From contig SHMX01000003.1 of NCBI GenBank assembly GCA_008080745.1, positions 406,971 through 470,970 of the forward strand: a stretch of DNA of 64,000 nt, written 5' to 3'. The notes below the pieces were generated by a model, which had not been told where the DNA came from, searched no databases, and was given only the letters and a program-made list of their open reading frames with translations. Positions 18,161 through 25,679 of the stretch are shown here, in pieces. This DNA comes from Candidatus Thorarchaeota archaeon. GTDB lineage: Archaea > Asgardarchaeota > Thorarchaeia > Thorarchaeales > Thorarchaeaceae. The translations under genes and the position numbers were made by a program. Each line of letters begins with the position of its first letter. Position 1 is the stretch's first letter.

Positions 18161-18175
18161 ACAATCTCTATTGAG

Positions 18176-19090
18176 ATGAAAGATATGAACGAGTTTGATG
18201 AAATGCTCCTCTTAGCAGCAGAAACAGGACAAGCAGGAGTGATTGAGATTGCGTTGATGGAAGGTGCCTCATTGGACGTAACTGATGAATTCTTCAAAAA
18301 TACTGCATTACATATTGCAGCGAGTAAGGGATACTTAGACGTTGTAAAGGTGTTAGTAGAAAAGGGAGCTAAAATTCTGGTAAAAAATGGTACTGATTTC
18401 ACACCAATTCATTTAGCGGCTAGAGACGGTCACACTGAGATCGTGAGGTTTCTTCTTAAACAGGTCGACAAGATAGAGAGTCGTATACTCATGGATATCA
18501 TTAATGTAGCACAGATGTCGTATACAGGAAAACCTGAGATAGTGGAGATGCTTTACAAATATAGAGCATATGTTGCAGAGCCTTCAATATCTGATCTGAG
18601 TGATGTGGATACGGAATTGCTATTAGCCTCCTATTCGGGAGATGTAGCAAAGGTAAAGACATCACTGAATAATGGAGCAAACATTGAGGTTGTATGTGGT
18701 CGAGGTATGACTCCTTTGATTTGGGCGTCACTACGTGGGAAAATCGAGGTCGTCAAAGAGCTTGTTAAACAGGGTGCAGATATTAACTCTACAAATCGTG
18801 CTGGATGGACACCGCTCTTTCAAGCATCTGCCTGGGGACATCTAGATCTGGTGAAATTCCTTCTTGAAAACAATGCGGACCCAAACATGAAGACAGAATA
18901 TTCCGAGACTGCAATGATGTTTGCTGCACGAGAGGGGTACATTGAGATAGTGATGGCCCTTCTGGAGGCTGGAGCAGACCCACATATCGCAATGGAATGT
19001 GACGATGAAGAGAATGGAAGAACCGCTCTCATTTGGGCAAGAATCAAAGGTCATTCAGAAATCGTAGAATTGTTAGAGGAAAGGAGTTAA
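18176..19090 (+). CDS. Ankyrin-repeat protein
   Basis: 304 residues made almost wholly of ankyrin repeats, seven or eight of about 33 residues. Clear copies include NTALHIAASKGYLDVVKVLV, FTPIHLAARDGHTEIVRFLL, MTPLIWASLRGKIEVVKELV, WTPLFQASAWGHLDLVKFLL and ETAMMFAAREGYIEIVMALL. A degenerate middle section (about 105-145) separates two blocks. Ankyrin arrays bind proteins; the partner is unknown. There is no signal peptide. It is transcribed alone, from a likely leaderless start. Confidence 0.9.
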   Translation: MKDMNEFDEMLLLAAETGQAGVIEIALMEGASLDVTDEFFKNTALHIAASKGYLDVVKVLVEKGAKILVKNGTDFTPIHLAARDGHTEIVRFLLKQVDKIESRILMDIINVAQMSYTGKPEIVEMLYKYRAYVAEPSISDLSDVDTELLLASYSGDVAKVKTSLNNGANIEVVCGRGMTPLIWASLRGKIEVVKELVKQGADINSTNRAGWTPLFQASAWGHLDLVKFLLENNADPNMKTEYSETAMMFAAREGYIEIVMALLEAGADPHIAMECDDEENGRTALIWARIKGHSEIVELLEERS

Positions 19091-19100
19091 AAAAAAGAAC

Positions 19101-19667
19101 CTATTCATCAGAATCATATTCTTGAGAGAAGGTTTCAGCAATCCATTCTCTTGGGTCTTGTGCTTCTTTAGGACGGGCTCCTTCAGTTGGGTCAGATTCT
19201 CTTCTTTCTTTCATCTTTTTAGACAGGTCTCTTTTTCTGATAACTACTCCATCCTTGAGTTCCAGCTCAAATACTGTTTCAAAAGCCATTGCACGTTGAA
19301 AGCCCATATGGACATACATTCCCGAAATCATGTCTTTTCCCAACATGAGCGTACCTGTGAAGGGAACTCTCATATTCAAATGATATACATAATCAAAGAA
19401 ACTGTATTCATCTTTCTCTGTTGACGGTTCGACACCATTTACGACTTTAGCTTCTTTAAGGTTAATATGAAGCTTTGAGAGAAGTAGTATATTCTCTCGA
19501 ATGTCATATGTTAGAACAAAACCACGCCAACAGGCAGTACAACTTGAATAGGGTCTCAAATCAAAATCTGCGGGATCAAATAATCCTTCACCATTAATCC
19601 CAACCAGAGCATATTCAACTCCATCTAGAAGAAATGTATCAGCAATCTGACCGGTCATATCATTCAA
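19101..19667 (-). CDS. Conserved hypothetical protein (YSSCTACWRGF family)
   Basis: 188 residues. The order LDGVEYALVGINGEGLFDP, then LRPYSSCTACWRGFVLTYDI, then a short strand and LHINL is one I recall from uncharacterised bacterial proteins, where the same tryptophan and cysteine positions recur; I cannot name a function. The fold seems all beta up to residue 145, followed by a charged, probably disordered tail. It converges on the ankyrin gene with a 10-base gap. The bacterial resemblance hints at transfer, but codon use looks like its neighbours. Confidence 0.6.
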   Translation of the reverse strand: MNDMTGQIADTFLLDGVEYALVGINGEGLFDPADFDLRPYSSCTACWRGFVLTYDIRENILLLSKLHINLKEAKVVNGVEPSTEKDEYSFFDYVYHLNMRVPFTGTLMLGKDMISGMYVHMGFQRAMAFETVFELELKDGVVIRKRDLSKKMKERRESDPTEGARPKEAQDPREWIAETFSQEYDSDE

Positions 19668-19715
19668 CTAGTGATATCACCAAACTGTTTTTAATTTTTT
19701 TAGAGAATACTAAAA

Positions 19716-21866
19716 TCAGTTCTTAGGTATTATTAGTTTGAAGACTGTATCTTTTCCAGATTCCAGACTGATTTCCCACCCATGAGCTGCGGCAATCTTT
19801 AGTATTATCTGAAATCCTTTACCTCGCCCATGTTTACAGGAATACCCCTTATGTAATAAGACAGCCTGAATCTCTTGAGGGATAGGTGTACCATCATTCT
19901 TGAAGATAAGTTCATATTGATAAGGGGCATCTACGACGCGAATTTCGATTGAATTAGGTGAGCCATGTTCTACCGCGTTTAGTAACATGTTATGAACCAG
20001 CTGAACCATCCGCTCTCGGTCACATGAAATGGTAGGAAGGTCATCTCGTTCAAATAGAATATTTTTTGGAATTATATTGGATGAGATAGAATCGATAATT
20101 TCATTCAAATCCACCTCTGTTTTATTTCCAATTACCGCTCCAGCATCTGCCAGCTCTACAGACTTGTCCAGAATGCGAAGAGCATCATAGGATAGTGTTT
20201 CGATTCTATCAAGATATTCCTCGTCATATTCACCCTTGAGAAGTTGAGTCAGACCAACGATATTGCTAAAATAACCTCGAATATCATGTGCAATCATATG
20301 TGCAAAATCCCCAAGCTCCTCACGTTGTGCCCGAATACTGTGTTCAATTTCTTTTCGTTCCGTAATATCTTGAGCAAAACCAATGCTTCGAATTACGGTC
20401 CCCTCATCGTTTCTAACATGAAATCCACGAGCATGAATCCATCTCACTGTGCCAGATTTGATTATACGAAATTCTGTATCATATTTTTTGTCGTCTTCAA
20501 AATGTCTTCGTATCTCCAGCAAAATTCTCTCTCGATCATCAGGATGAATCACATTTAGGAATGTAGTATCATCTGTTTTTGCAGTTTCAGAATCAATTCC
20601 GAAAATCCTTTCAAATCCTGGACTCAGATAGATAGTATCGAAAGGGGGATTTAACTCGGTAATCCAGAATGCCTCATCAATATTATCAGCAAATTGTGTA
20701 AACCAGCTTTCAGTTTTCTGCAAGGAGTCTAGTAGTCTCTTTCGATCAGTGATATCCAATTGGGCTGCAAGGATTGCTGGTTGACCATCAAACGTAGTCA
20801 TTGTGACTCTGACGTCCATCCATCTCACTTGTTCTCGACTATTAATCAAGCGATACTGATATCGTTCGGGTACTGAAAGGCCTTTGTTTCGTTTCTCCAA
20901 TTGTTCTACGAGTCGTTCCCGGTCCTCAGAATGGATTGATTCTAGCATCTTTTTCCGGTCCAGTTCAAGCAAGTCATTCACTGAACAAGCCATAATCTCA
21001 GCCATAGCTTTGTTAGCGTATAGAACCTTCATATCGTTTATAGAAAAGATTATGATACCTTGAAGTGAATCATCGATAATTTGCTGATATTTTGTATCGC
21101 TTCTCTTGAGTTTCTGTTGAGATTCTTTCCATTCTGTGATATCTTGAACAATACCCAAGATGCTTTTTTCATCTCCATGAAGAGATAATGTGAGTGAATA
21201 CCATCTTGTGCCCTCCTCTATTTCTAGCTCATATTCTAGGTATCGTTGTTGTCCATCCTCCCGTACTTTTTTCTGAGCTTCAAGGAACATAGATTGAACA
21301 GGTTCTGGTGTGACCTCACTTACGTGTTTGCCAAGGAATTCTTCAGGAGGGAGTAGAGGAGAAATTTTAGGAGAATCATAGAACTCTATGTAATTGTCGT
21401 TTTCATCTATGATAAACACCATTGCATCAATCACCTCTGCAAGCTGTTTATACCGCTGTTGAGAAAGAATGAGATCCTGAAGTGCACGAGTATATTCAGC
21501 GGAATTGATGATAATATGTGCTAATTCAGCATATTGAACAGCAGGATCACCTTCTTTCTTAACATACTGGGTCGCACCTAAGTTGAGAGCCTTGATAGCT
21601 ACCTCCTCACGTGACATTCCAGTAAACACTATTATTGGGAGAATCTCATTTTTCTCACGTAAAATACGTAATAAGTCAAGTCCATTCATTGGGCTCATCT
21701 CATAATCTGTGACCAGCACATCGAAATCCATTGTATCAATAACCTCAATGGCTTTCTCTGCAGAATCTACGGTGGTCACTTCCAGCTCAGCGTGTTTTTG
21801 CAAGAATCGCCTAGCAATAACTAGTGTATCGGGATCATCATCAACAAAAAGCACCTGCAGGACCAT
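19716..21866 (-). CDS. Hybrid response regulator - multi-PAS - histidine kinase
   Basis: 716 residues, cytosolic. An N-terminal receiver (1-120) has the acid pocket D9-D11, the phosphate acceptor D54 (VTDYEM), and VFTGM and YVKKEG. Three PAS domains follow (about 140-250, 255-375, 380-500), each ending in a PAC-type DITE/DITD element. A dimerisation segment with the phosphohistidine (HMIAHDIRGYFSNIVG, about 515) and a HATPase (about 600-716, with NMLLNAVEHG and GRGKGFQI) complete it. The receiver at the front suggests it is itself a target of another kinase. No DNA-binding partner lies next to it. Confidence 0.92.
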   Translation of the reverse strand: MVLQVLFVDDDPDTLVIARRFLQKHAELEVTTVDSAEKAIEVIDTMDFDVLVTDYEMSPMNGLDLLRILREKNEILPIIVFTGMSREEVAIKALNLGATQYVKKEGDPAVQYAELAHIIINSAEYTRALQDLILSQQRYKQLAEVIDAMVFIIDENDNYIEFYDSPKISPLLPPEEFLGKHVSEVTPEPVQSMFLEAQKKVREDGQQRYLEYELEIEEGTRWYSLTLSLHGDEKSILGIVQDITEWKESQQKLKRSDTKYQQIIDDSLQGIIIFSINDMKVLYANKAMAEIMACSVNDLLELDRKKMLESIHSEDRERLVEQLEKRNKGLSVPERYQYRLINSREQVRWMDVRVTMTTFDGQPAILAAQLDITDRKRLLDSLQKTESWFTQFADNIDEAFWITELNPPFDTIYLSPGFERIFGIDSETAKTDDTTFLNVIHPDDRERILLEIRRHFEDDKKYDTEFRIIKSGTVRWIHARGFHVRNDEGTVIRSIGFAQDITERKEIEHSIRAQREELGDFAHMIAHDIRGYFSNIVGLTQLLKGEYDEEYLDRIETLSYDALRILDKSVELADAGAVIGNKTEVDLNEIIDSISSNIIPKNILFERDDLPTISCDRERMVQLVHNMLLNAVEHGSPNSIEIRVVDAPYQYELIFKNDGTPIPQEIQAVLLHKGYSCKHGRGKGFQIILKIAAAHGWEISLESGKDTVFKLIIPKN

Positions 21867-21987
21867 TACAATTCGCCCACTATATTTTATTTCAAAAATT
21901 TTTAATTCAGTTAATGCTACCTTTAGAGATATATAGTTATTAGCTGATTATATTTAGAATATAGTTGAGTAGAAGGTGAAAAATGCT

Positions 21988-22410
21988 ATGCCATTTTTTG
22001 AAAGTAGCGAACAATTACAAGATGTATTTCGAGAATTTTGGTCACGAGTGCAACTGGAAGATGAGGTAATGGAGAGGTTGGCCAAGTCAGGAATCATCGT
22101 TCGATTCGATATAGAACAGCCAGAAGTTCATGTCACTATTGATTTCAAAAATACAGGACCCGATGGGAAATTGGGTAATTTGAGCTTCGATTCTGATGTT
22201 GAACCAGATATAGCTGTATGGAGTACATCCGAGACCACAAACAAGTTTTGGCAAGGAAAGCTAAATACTACCATCGCCATGGCAAAGCGTCAGGTAAAGA
22301 TGGATGGTTCTATTCCGAAAGCTATGGGGCTCTTATCAAAGATTAAACCACTATTCAAGATCTTCCCACAGGTCCTGAAGGATCAAGGTCTTGATCATAT
22401 GGTGCTATAG
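21988..22410 (+). CDS. SCP2 sterol-binding domain protein
   Basis: 140 residues covering one SCP2-like lipid carrier domain: an acidic amphipathic front, a four-strand sheet (GIIVRFDI, VHVTIDF, PDIAVWS), then WQGKLNTTIAMAKRQVKMDG and the closing helices IPKAMGLLSKIKPLFKIFP. These proteins carry acyl chains or acyl-CoA in a hydrophobic tunnel. Start is the ATG at 21988, eight bases after GGTGA; a GTG at 21976 is in frame but lies within that site. It could serve the acyl-CoA enzymes elsewhere in the window, which is speculation. Confidence 0.8.
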   Translation: MPFFESSEQLQDVFREFWSRVQLEDEVMERLAKSGIIVRFDIEQPEVHVTIDFKNTGPDGKLGNLSFDSDVEPDIAVWSTSETTNKFWQGKLNTTIAMAKRQVKMDGSIPKAMGLLSKIKPLFKIFPQVLKDQGLDHMVL

Positions 22411-22539
22411 ACATATTCAAATTATTACTTATAGAACACAGGGAAGAATATTTGATGTAGGTGTAGTTCTCTAAGCTAATGCTTATTAGGGCTCACGCAA
22501 ATAATCAATATGATTCACTATTGTTAATTGGTGAGGATA

Positions 22540-22752
22540 ATGGCAGAAACAATAACAAAAGACATGAAAATCGCAGAGGTAGTAACGAAGTGGCCTGAAA
22601 CTGCTGGCACCTTCATGGAATGGGGACTTCATTGTTATGGATGTGCAGTGGCTAAATTCGAGAGTATCGAACAGGGCGCTGTAGCACATGGTATACCAGC
22701 AGAGAAACTGGTAGAAGCCCTAAATGAAGCTGTAGAGAGCAAGGAGAATTAA
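22540..22752 (+). CDS. DUF1858 redox-disulfide protein
   Basis: 70 residues. It matches the family often called hybrid-cluster-protein-associated redox disulfide: KDMKIAEVVTKWPETAGTF, then WGLHCYGCAVA with the CxxC pair, then an amphipathic helical end. The CYGC pair is probably a redox-active disulfide or metal site. Start is the ATG at 22540 behind GGTGAGG; the upstream TTG sits inside the ribosome binding site. A hybrid cluster protein is not present nearby. Confidence 0.85.
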   Translation: MAETITKDMKIAEVVTKWPETAGTFMEWGLHCYGCAVAKFESIEQGAVAHGIPAEKLVEALNEAVESKEN

Positions 22753-22772
22753 AAGCTAAGAGGCTGAAAGAG

Positions 22773-23621
22773 TTATCTCTTGTTAGGTCTACTTCGACCA
22801 TAAAGACGACCTGACTCTTCCTCAGTCATCTTAAAGCTGTGTTCAGAAGAGGGGAACGATCCCTCTCTGACATCAGATGCGTATTCTGAAACAGCATCTC
22901 TGATTATTTTTCTAATATTGGTATATTTTTTAAGAAATTTTGGTTTGAAGTCCTCAAAAAGGCCTAACATATCCCAAAGTACTAGAACCTGTCCATCGCA
23001 ATAAGGCCCTGCTCCAATTCCTATAGTGGGAATATCTATAGATTCCGTTATCATTTTTGCTGATTCAGAAGGAACAAGTTCAATCACTATTGAGAAAGCG
23101 CCAGCATCTTCCAATGCCTTTGCCTGTTCAATCAATTCCTCAGTAGCATCGGCAGTTCGTCCCTGAACACGGTACCCACCAAATTCATAAACACTCTGAG
23201 GTGTCAACCCGATGTGGGCCATTACAGGAATCCCAGCATCAACGACCGCCTTGACAGTCTTGATGATATGCGAACTACCACCCTCGATTTTCACAGCCTC
23301 AGCTCCCCCATCCTGTAGCATCCTGCTGCAATTATGTAGAGCCTGTTCAATGCTGACTTTGTAGGTCATAAAAGGCATATCACCAACAATAAAGGAGTTG
23401 GGTTTAGCACGAGCTACCGCTGCACAGTGATGAATTACATCTTCTAATCGAACAGGAATAGTACTCTCATACCCAAGAAGAGAATTACCTACCGAATCGC
23501 CTACTAATATGATATCAATACCAGCATCACTAAGAATAGAGGCTGTAGGAGCATCATAGGCAGTTAGCATAACGATTTTCTTGCCTTTCTCCTTCATCTG
23601 ACGGATACGATGGGTTGTCAT
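22773..23621 (-). CDS. panB: 3-methyl-2-oxobutanoate hydroxymethyltransferase
   Basis: Transfers a hydroxymethyl group from methylene-tetrahydrofolate (or the archaeal pterin) to 2-oxoisovalerate, giving ketopantoate for coenzyme A. About 282 residues, as usual. Visible marks are the metal ligands in VGDSVG and VGDMPFMTY, the GAEAVKIEGG segment, VMAHIGLTPQSV and the C-terminal GIGAGPYCDGQVLV. The catalytic glutamate lies in VIELVPSE. I use the ATG at 23621; the upstream TTG at 23630 is possible. No other pantothenate gene is in the window. Confidence 0.95.
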   Translation of the reverse strand: MTTHRIRQMKEKGKKIVMLTAYDAPTASILSDAGIDIILVGDSVGNSLLGYESTIPVRLEDVIHHCAAVARAKPNSFIVGDMPFMTYKVSIEQALHNCSRMLQDGGAEAVKIEGGSSHIIKTVKAVVDAGIPVMAHIGLTPQSVYEFGGYRVQGRTADATEELIEQAKALEDAGAFSIVIELVPSESAKMITESIDIPTIGIGAGPYCDGQVLVLWDMLGLFEDFKPKFLKKYTNIRKIIRDAVSEYASDVREGSFPSSEHSFKMTEEESGRLYGRSRPNKR

Positions 23622-23711
23622 TCTAGCCAAAGTAATTCTCCAAGATATAGTGAGTAAATGGGACTATATATAGAATTTCTATGGCACATACGTATTCTAT
23701 GATTATTGCGA

Positions 23712-25667
23712 TTATCTCTTTCTACTTACCATAAAGACATCAGAACGTGGGACAAATGCACCTTTTAGAAACCTACGAAGAAGTTCGATCATTGCCCCAC
23801 GTCGTATTCCTTGTTCCTTAGCAAATGTTGTAACTGGTATAGCCCCGGATTCTTCGGTCATCTCATGCAATTTGAGTATCCAGTCACGTGTAACAATCAC
23901 CCCCGCTTTTGCAACAAATACATCCTCATCATCAAGCCGAGTTCTTATTCGACTGGATAGGTCTGAATAATCTACTCTTAGACGTCTTGAAGTAATCATG
24001 AGGTCATAGCTGCCTTTAGTATCCAGGGCCCATCTCATCAGACTGAAGATAGTATCAATAGAGATTAGGGTACCGGTTGTACTTACTAAGGCATCCAGTG
24101 AAAGACTACTGATAATCTGGCGTACATCCGAAGGATCGAGCATTCTTTCTCTGGCTTCTTTCCCCGGGTCCAAGACACCTTTTGCTGTAAAGATTTGTTT
24201 GAGTTCACGTTTTAGTTTGGATACGGGAACCAGTCCACCATTGGAATTCATGACAGCATCAGAATCAATCTGAGCTAATAGAGCCTGAGCAATACCGACC
24301 GTTATATTGTATTTCTCAACTAGAGTAGTAGGGTCGACCGACTCACCAGAATCTAATGAACATGTAATCTTCGTTCTTGCCCAAGAGATTGAAAGGTGGT
24401 CTCCCGATTTGTTGGATACCGTTCTCATTCCAAATTCCTTGAGTAGAATATTTAGAGTAGGATTAGTTATACCCCATTCATCCTCAACGGAATCTATAGA
24501 TATTATTCCATCCTCAGATATTTCATCTAGTAGCCAACGGCGGAATACTGCTGTTGATATGTATTTTCCACGTCCGATAGTTCTGGCATTTTCATTATTG
24601 CGAAGAATAGTTTCTACGATTCTTGCATCAATACCTAGATTGTCAGCTTCTTGGTGTACTTCTATTCTTCCTGTAAGGGTCAGATTATCTAATACGCGTT
24701 CTTTTAGATAATCGTAAGTCACGATAATTCCATCATCATCTACAAAGAATTTCTTTCCTGTCCTTCGAACAATTTTCATGAGTGCATCTTGATCTATACA
24801 CAGTTGTTTTGCCTCGGTAACGGGATTCAGATAACCCTCTGATTCAAGAAGGCATTCCAAACGATTAGCGACAATATGAACAGGAAGTAGTCTATGATCT
24901 GTTGTCTGTATAACAGACCAACCAAACCTCCTCATTGCCTCTATGATATCACGTTCGGTAACAGCCAATCTCATTGCCTCCATACTAGGCTCAATAAACC
25001 CACTTTTTTCCATTGAACGTTCTAATGTGCTCCTTAGCCAATCAGTAGAAACAAGAAATCCATTCCCCATTTCGATAAGATTCCAACCCCATCTCTCAAC
25101 CAAACGAACAAGATCGAAACGCTTTACATGAAGACGCTGAGCCTCTGAAGTGACATTGATTCGTCCTTGAAGACCAATGACTTCTCTCATGCGCTCCTTA
25201 AATTCAGGTACCAATATGTAATCGCCATCTTCGGTCTGAACAACATCTAAACCCTCTCGGTTTGTGATGACCGCCACTAAATTTTCTATGATAACTTCAG
25301 AGATGTCCCACATTGCAGATTCTTTTGCAACATGAATTACATGATTATCTACAAGGAGATTATGAAGACGTCTAATAAGCAAGGTTGACGATACTACAGA
25401 AGATTTGCTAAAACTCAGTATTGCATTTTCTGCGTGTCGTGCTGTGTAGATAACAGAGAGAATAGATATGTCCTTTCTGTCAAGTCTAGAGGTGAGTTCG
25501 GATACGGATAATGTCATATTAGTAGTTAGTAACTGCTCCAGCTTTCTGATACGTCGATTTCTTATCCTCTGAATCCAGAAGAAAACACCACCAATAAGGA
25601 TAAGAAAAAGAATTGCTGCTAGTACAAGGGATAGGATAACATCATTACCCAGTATCTGCACTAGCAT
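23712..25667 (-). CDS. Membrane-anchored tandem winged-helix protein, UFL1/DDRGK1-like
   Basis: 651 residues. One N-terminal span (about 10-32) with a basic RIRNRRIRK stop is followed by cytosolic repeats. From about residue 95 on I count nine or ten units of about 56 residues with a shared pattern: L...L...G.I....A..L.I......ii...g..v.....G.iv. Each looks like a winged helix. The unit DVVQTEDGDYILVPE then MREVIGLQGRINV follows the order of human UFL1 (VVHTLDGKEYITP, MRDELHVRGGRVNI). In eukaryotes DDRGK1 anchors UFL1 at the ER; this protein seems to combine both. It follows the P-type ATPase by 12 bases. Start is the ATG at 25667. Homology is inferred by eye. Confidence 0.7.
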   Translation of the reverse strand: MLVQILGNDVILSLVLAAILFLILIGGVFFWIQRIRNRRIRKLEQLLTTNMTLSVSELTSRLDRKDISILSVIYTARHAENAILSFSKSSVVSSTLLIRRLHNLLVDNHVIHVAKESAMWDISEVIIENLVAVITNREGLDVVQTEDGDYILVPEFKERMREVIGLQGRINVTSEAQRLHVKRFDLVRLVERWGWNLIEMGNGFLVSTDWLRSTLERSMEKSGFIEPSMEAMRLAVTERDIIEAMRRFGWSVIQTTDHRLLPVHIVANRLECLLESEGYLNPVTEAKQLCIDQDALMKIVRRTGKKFFVDDDGIIVTYDYLKERVLDNLTLTGRIEVHQEADNLGIDARIVETILRNNENARTIGRGKYISTAVFRRWLLDEISEDGIISIDSVEDEWGITNPTLNILLKEFGMRTVSNKSGDHLSISWARTKITCSLDSGESVDPTTLVEKYNITVGIAQALLAQIDSDAVMNSNGGLVPVSKLKRELKQIFTAKGVLDPGKEARERMLDPSDVRQIISSLSLDALVSTTGTLISIDTIFSLMRWALDTKGSYDLMITSRRLRVDYSDLSSRIRTRLDDEDVFVAKAGVIVTRDWILKLHEMTEESGAIPVTTFAKEQGIRRGAMIELLRRFLKGAFVPRSDVFMVSRKR

Positions 25668-25679
25668 CTTTCTATCCAA

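Larger units (their letters stand above)
17667..18175 (+). other. Long intergenic stretch with two hairpins, no convincing gene
   Basis: About 509 bases. Frames of up to 82 codons exist here on both strands, but they run through the hairpins and resemble nothing. The first half is less AT-rich than the flanks and contains short inverted repeats (GGACA...TGTCC at about 17850-17871). Two strong hairpins lie at 17906-17934 and 18070-18098. An RNA gene or a decayed gene is possible; neither is shown. Confidence 0.4.

Noticed and set aside
23712-25667. Reading the tandem winged-helix protein as a transcription factor
   Set aside because: It has a membrane anchor and nine or ten repeated units, unlike a DNA-binding regulator with one or two. 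A scaffold fits better.
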